A stretch of DNA of 21,576 nucleotides from CAVYGB01 sp046734815. Its GTDB lineage: Bacteria; Myxococcota_A; Polyangia; Fen-1088. Below are positions 20,159 through 21,576 of the stretch, piece by piece. Position 1 is the stretch's first letter; every line of letters begins with the position of its first letter. The notes under the pieces are model-generated. The model was given only the letters and a program-made list of their open reading frames with translations, ran no database searches and was not told where the DNA came from. The translations under genes were made by a program, and so were the position numbers. The stretch covers positions 1 through 21,576 of the forward strand of contig JBKPRZ010000475.1 of the NCBI GenBank assembly GCA_046734815.1, in the 5' to 3' direction.

Positions 20159-21576
20159 TCACAATCGCCCCAGCAGGGGGAACATTTCCAGCATGGCCCT
20201 GGTGAGCACCACACCGCCGAAACGGCCGGTGATGCCGAGGGTGATGCCGGGCAGGAGCGCGCCGGCGATCCCGGCCGCCTCGAACGGATGCGGCGAGGCG
20301 GCCCAGGTGGCGATCGCGCAGGCGACGGTCACCGCCGCGCGCCGCGCGGGCGGATCCGACGCGCGCTGAAGGCCTGCCTGTAGCACGCCGCGGGCGGCCA
20401 GTTCCTCGACCAGCGGTCGTCCGAGCAGCAGCAGGGCCGGCCCCGCGGGCGTCGAGCGCGACCACCAGGCGCCGACCGCTCCCAGGGCGACCGCGATGCC
20501 CAGGGACCGGGCAAGCGCCATCGGCGCGCCCGGCGGGCGGCGGCGGATCCGGTGGATCAGCAGTCCGATTCCGACCAGCACCAGCCAGGGCAACTCGGCC
20601 AGCGCGGCGTCGCCGGGCTCGCCCAGCGCACCGGCGATGGTGCGCGTGGCTCGCTCGCCCAGGAACAGCAGCACCAGCGCCAGGGCGCCCACCGGCGCCG
20701 AGGGCAGTCGCCGTCGAGCCTCCTCGGGGTCGAACAGAGTAGCCGCCCGATCGACGCCCGTGGCCCAGGCCGCGCCGATCGCCACCGCGTACAGCAGGAG
20801 CGCGCGCCAGCGGTCCGGGCCCGGCGCCAGGATCACCAGGTTGTAAAGGCCGGCCACCAGCATGAACAGGTACGTGGTGCCCAGGCCGACCGGCGGCCGC
20901 GTGTCGTCGGACAGGTCGGCCGCCGCGGCGGCCAGCCCCACCGCCAGGAACGAGACCGCGCCCGCGCCCAGCACCGCGAGCAGACCCGGCAGGCCTGGCG
21001 GCGCCGGTGAGAGCAGGGTCAGGCCGGTGTACACCAGAGCGGCCAGCCCGGCGACCGCACAGGACCAGAACGCCGCCTTGGCGGCCAGCAAGCGCCCCAT
21101 CGGGACCGGGGCCATGCGCAGCAACCAGAACGCCCGGCGTTCGGCGGCCATGTGTTGCAGCGGCCCGAAGGTGGCGGCGTAGGCGGCGAGCGAATAGGCC
21201 ACCAGCGCGATCCGGGTGGCGTCGGCGGTGAGCCAGCTCCAGCCGGCGCTGCCGAACACCTGCACGCCGACGAACAGCGCGGGCAGGCCCAGGAAGGTGA
21301 TCAGGCGCGACCGGTCACGCACCAGCAGGCGCAGGTCCTTGCCGAACAGGCCCAGCGGGGCGCGCCGCGGACTCCGCCGCGCGCCGGCCGCCACCCAGGG
21401 AGCGTCGGCCTGCTCCCAGCCCCGGCGCGAAGAGGCATGCGCCACCCACCAGGCCAGCGCCAGCGCCGCGCCGGCCACCAGCGCCAGGGTCCCCAGCGCC
21501 GCCGCCGCGGCCAGCGGGTCGTGCGCACGCAGCCCCGCCAGCGGCGCCGCGATCCAGCGCCCGGGCAGCAGGTCCA
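20159..21576 (-). CDS. ABC-2-type permease fused to a CPBP (CAAX-protease-like) domain, partial
   Basis: Multi-pass inner-membrane protein whose N-terminus lies beyond the right edge; the frame is open to the last base. The first visible part (KDLRLLVRDRSRLITFLGLP, then several hydrophobic helices with an MAAERRAFWLLRMAPVPMGR segment) resembles ABC-2 export permeases of the NatB type. The C-terminal ~140 residues show the CPBP motif 1 as RPLVEELAARGVLQ, with EE and R in place. The expected FxxxH is represented by an A-x-x-x-H in WAASPHP. The third-motif histidine appears as Arg in LTRAMLEMF. Fusion of ABC-2 permease and CPBP domains is known in bacteria. The protease site may be degenerate. 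No ATPase gene is visible; it may lie to the right. Confidence 0.78.
   Translation of the reverse strand, partial: DLLPGRWIAAPLAGLRAHDPLAAAAALGTLALVAGAALALAWWVAHASSRRGWEQADAPWVAAGARRSPRRAPLGLFGKDLRLLVRDRSRLITFLGLPALFVGVQVFGSAGWSWLTADATRIALVAYSLAAYAATFGPLQHMAAERRAFWLLRMAPVPMGRLLAAKAAFWSCAVAGLAALVYTGLTLLSPAPPGLPGLLAVLGAGAVSFLAVGLAAAAADLSDDTRPPVGLGTTYLFMLVAGLYNLVILAPGPDRWRALLLYAVAIGAAWATGVDRAATLFDPEEARRRLPSAPVGALALVLLFLGERATRTIAGALGEPGDAALAELPWLVLVGIGLLIHRIRRRPPGAPMALARSLGIAVALGAVGAWWSRSTPAGPALLLLGRPLVEELAARGVLQAGLQRASDPPARRAAVTVACAIATWAASPHPFEAAGIAGALLPGITLGITGRFGGVVLTRAMLEMFPLLGRL

Noticed and set aside
18009..20369. A 786-codon plus-strand ORF opposite the metallopeptidase gene
   Set aside because: The minus strand has a lipobox, two repeated domains and HExxH. 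The plus frame is low-complexity shadow.

Overview
The window is a gene-dense, very GC-rich bacterial segment with long accidental antisense ORFs in most genes. Several traits suggest a Gram-negative deltaproteobacterial or Myxococcota-like organism: proline- and cysteine-rich lipoproteins with PKD-type domains, an OmpA/DUF4398-like envelope pair, a strong sigma-54-type promoter, hybrid-kinase-derived signalling proteins, and an aerobic-type complex I operon. This placement is inferred from gene content, not measured.

Layout. (1) Positions 1-5135, minus strand: the start of a complex I operon read as nuoA-B-C-D-G-H. nuoH runs off the left edge. nuoE and nuoF are absent between nuoD and nuoG, and NuoG is short (549 aa) but keeps the optional N7 cluster motif. 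NuoA and NuoH each carry a C-x12-C insertion in a loop predicted to face the periplasm. (2) 5136-9126: a divergent intergenic region with promoter-like elements on both strands, then a plus-strand run: a secreted DsbA-like protein with a CcmH-like N-terminal helical module, a proline-rich outer-membrane barrel protein, and an ADP-ribose-pyrophosphatase-like Nudix hydrolase. (3) 9134-10731, minus strand: a two-gene envelope operon (small coiled-coil periplasmic protein and OmpA-family lipoprotein) preceded by a perfect 18-bp palindrome. (4) 10931-11003: tRNA-His(GTG). (5) 11245-15070, plus strand: a sigma-54-type promoter followed by a mannose-1-phosphate-guanylyltransferase-like enzyme, an SRPBCC-SDR (TIGR01777) fusion, and an RlmI-like rRNA methyltransferase homologue lacking the usual catalytic cysteine. 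(6) 15075-16133, minus strand: a PAS-REC protein that looks like a hybrid histidine kinase without its catalytic core. (7) 16353-17977, plus strand: a Cys-rich PKD lipoprotein and a YjbR/MmcQ protein with a basic tail. (8) 17979-21576, minus strand: a large lipoprotein with two PKD/Ig-like domains and an HExxH metallopeptidase-like domain, and a partial ABC-2 permease/CPBP fusion.

How the parts may fit together. The complex I genes form one respiratory transcription unit. The divergent DsbA-like protein is exported and could oxidise cysteine pairs in the neighbouring barrel protein, and perhaps in the periplasmic NuoA and NuoH loops. That link is inferred only from gene position and cysteine placement. 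The rest is mostly envelope and housekeeping genes packed tail to tail with gaps of 1-7 bases. I saw no insertion sequence, CRISPR array, phage gene or integrase.
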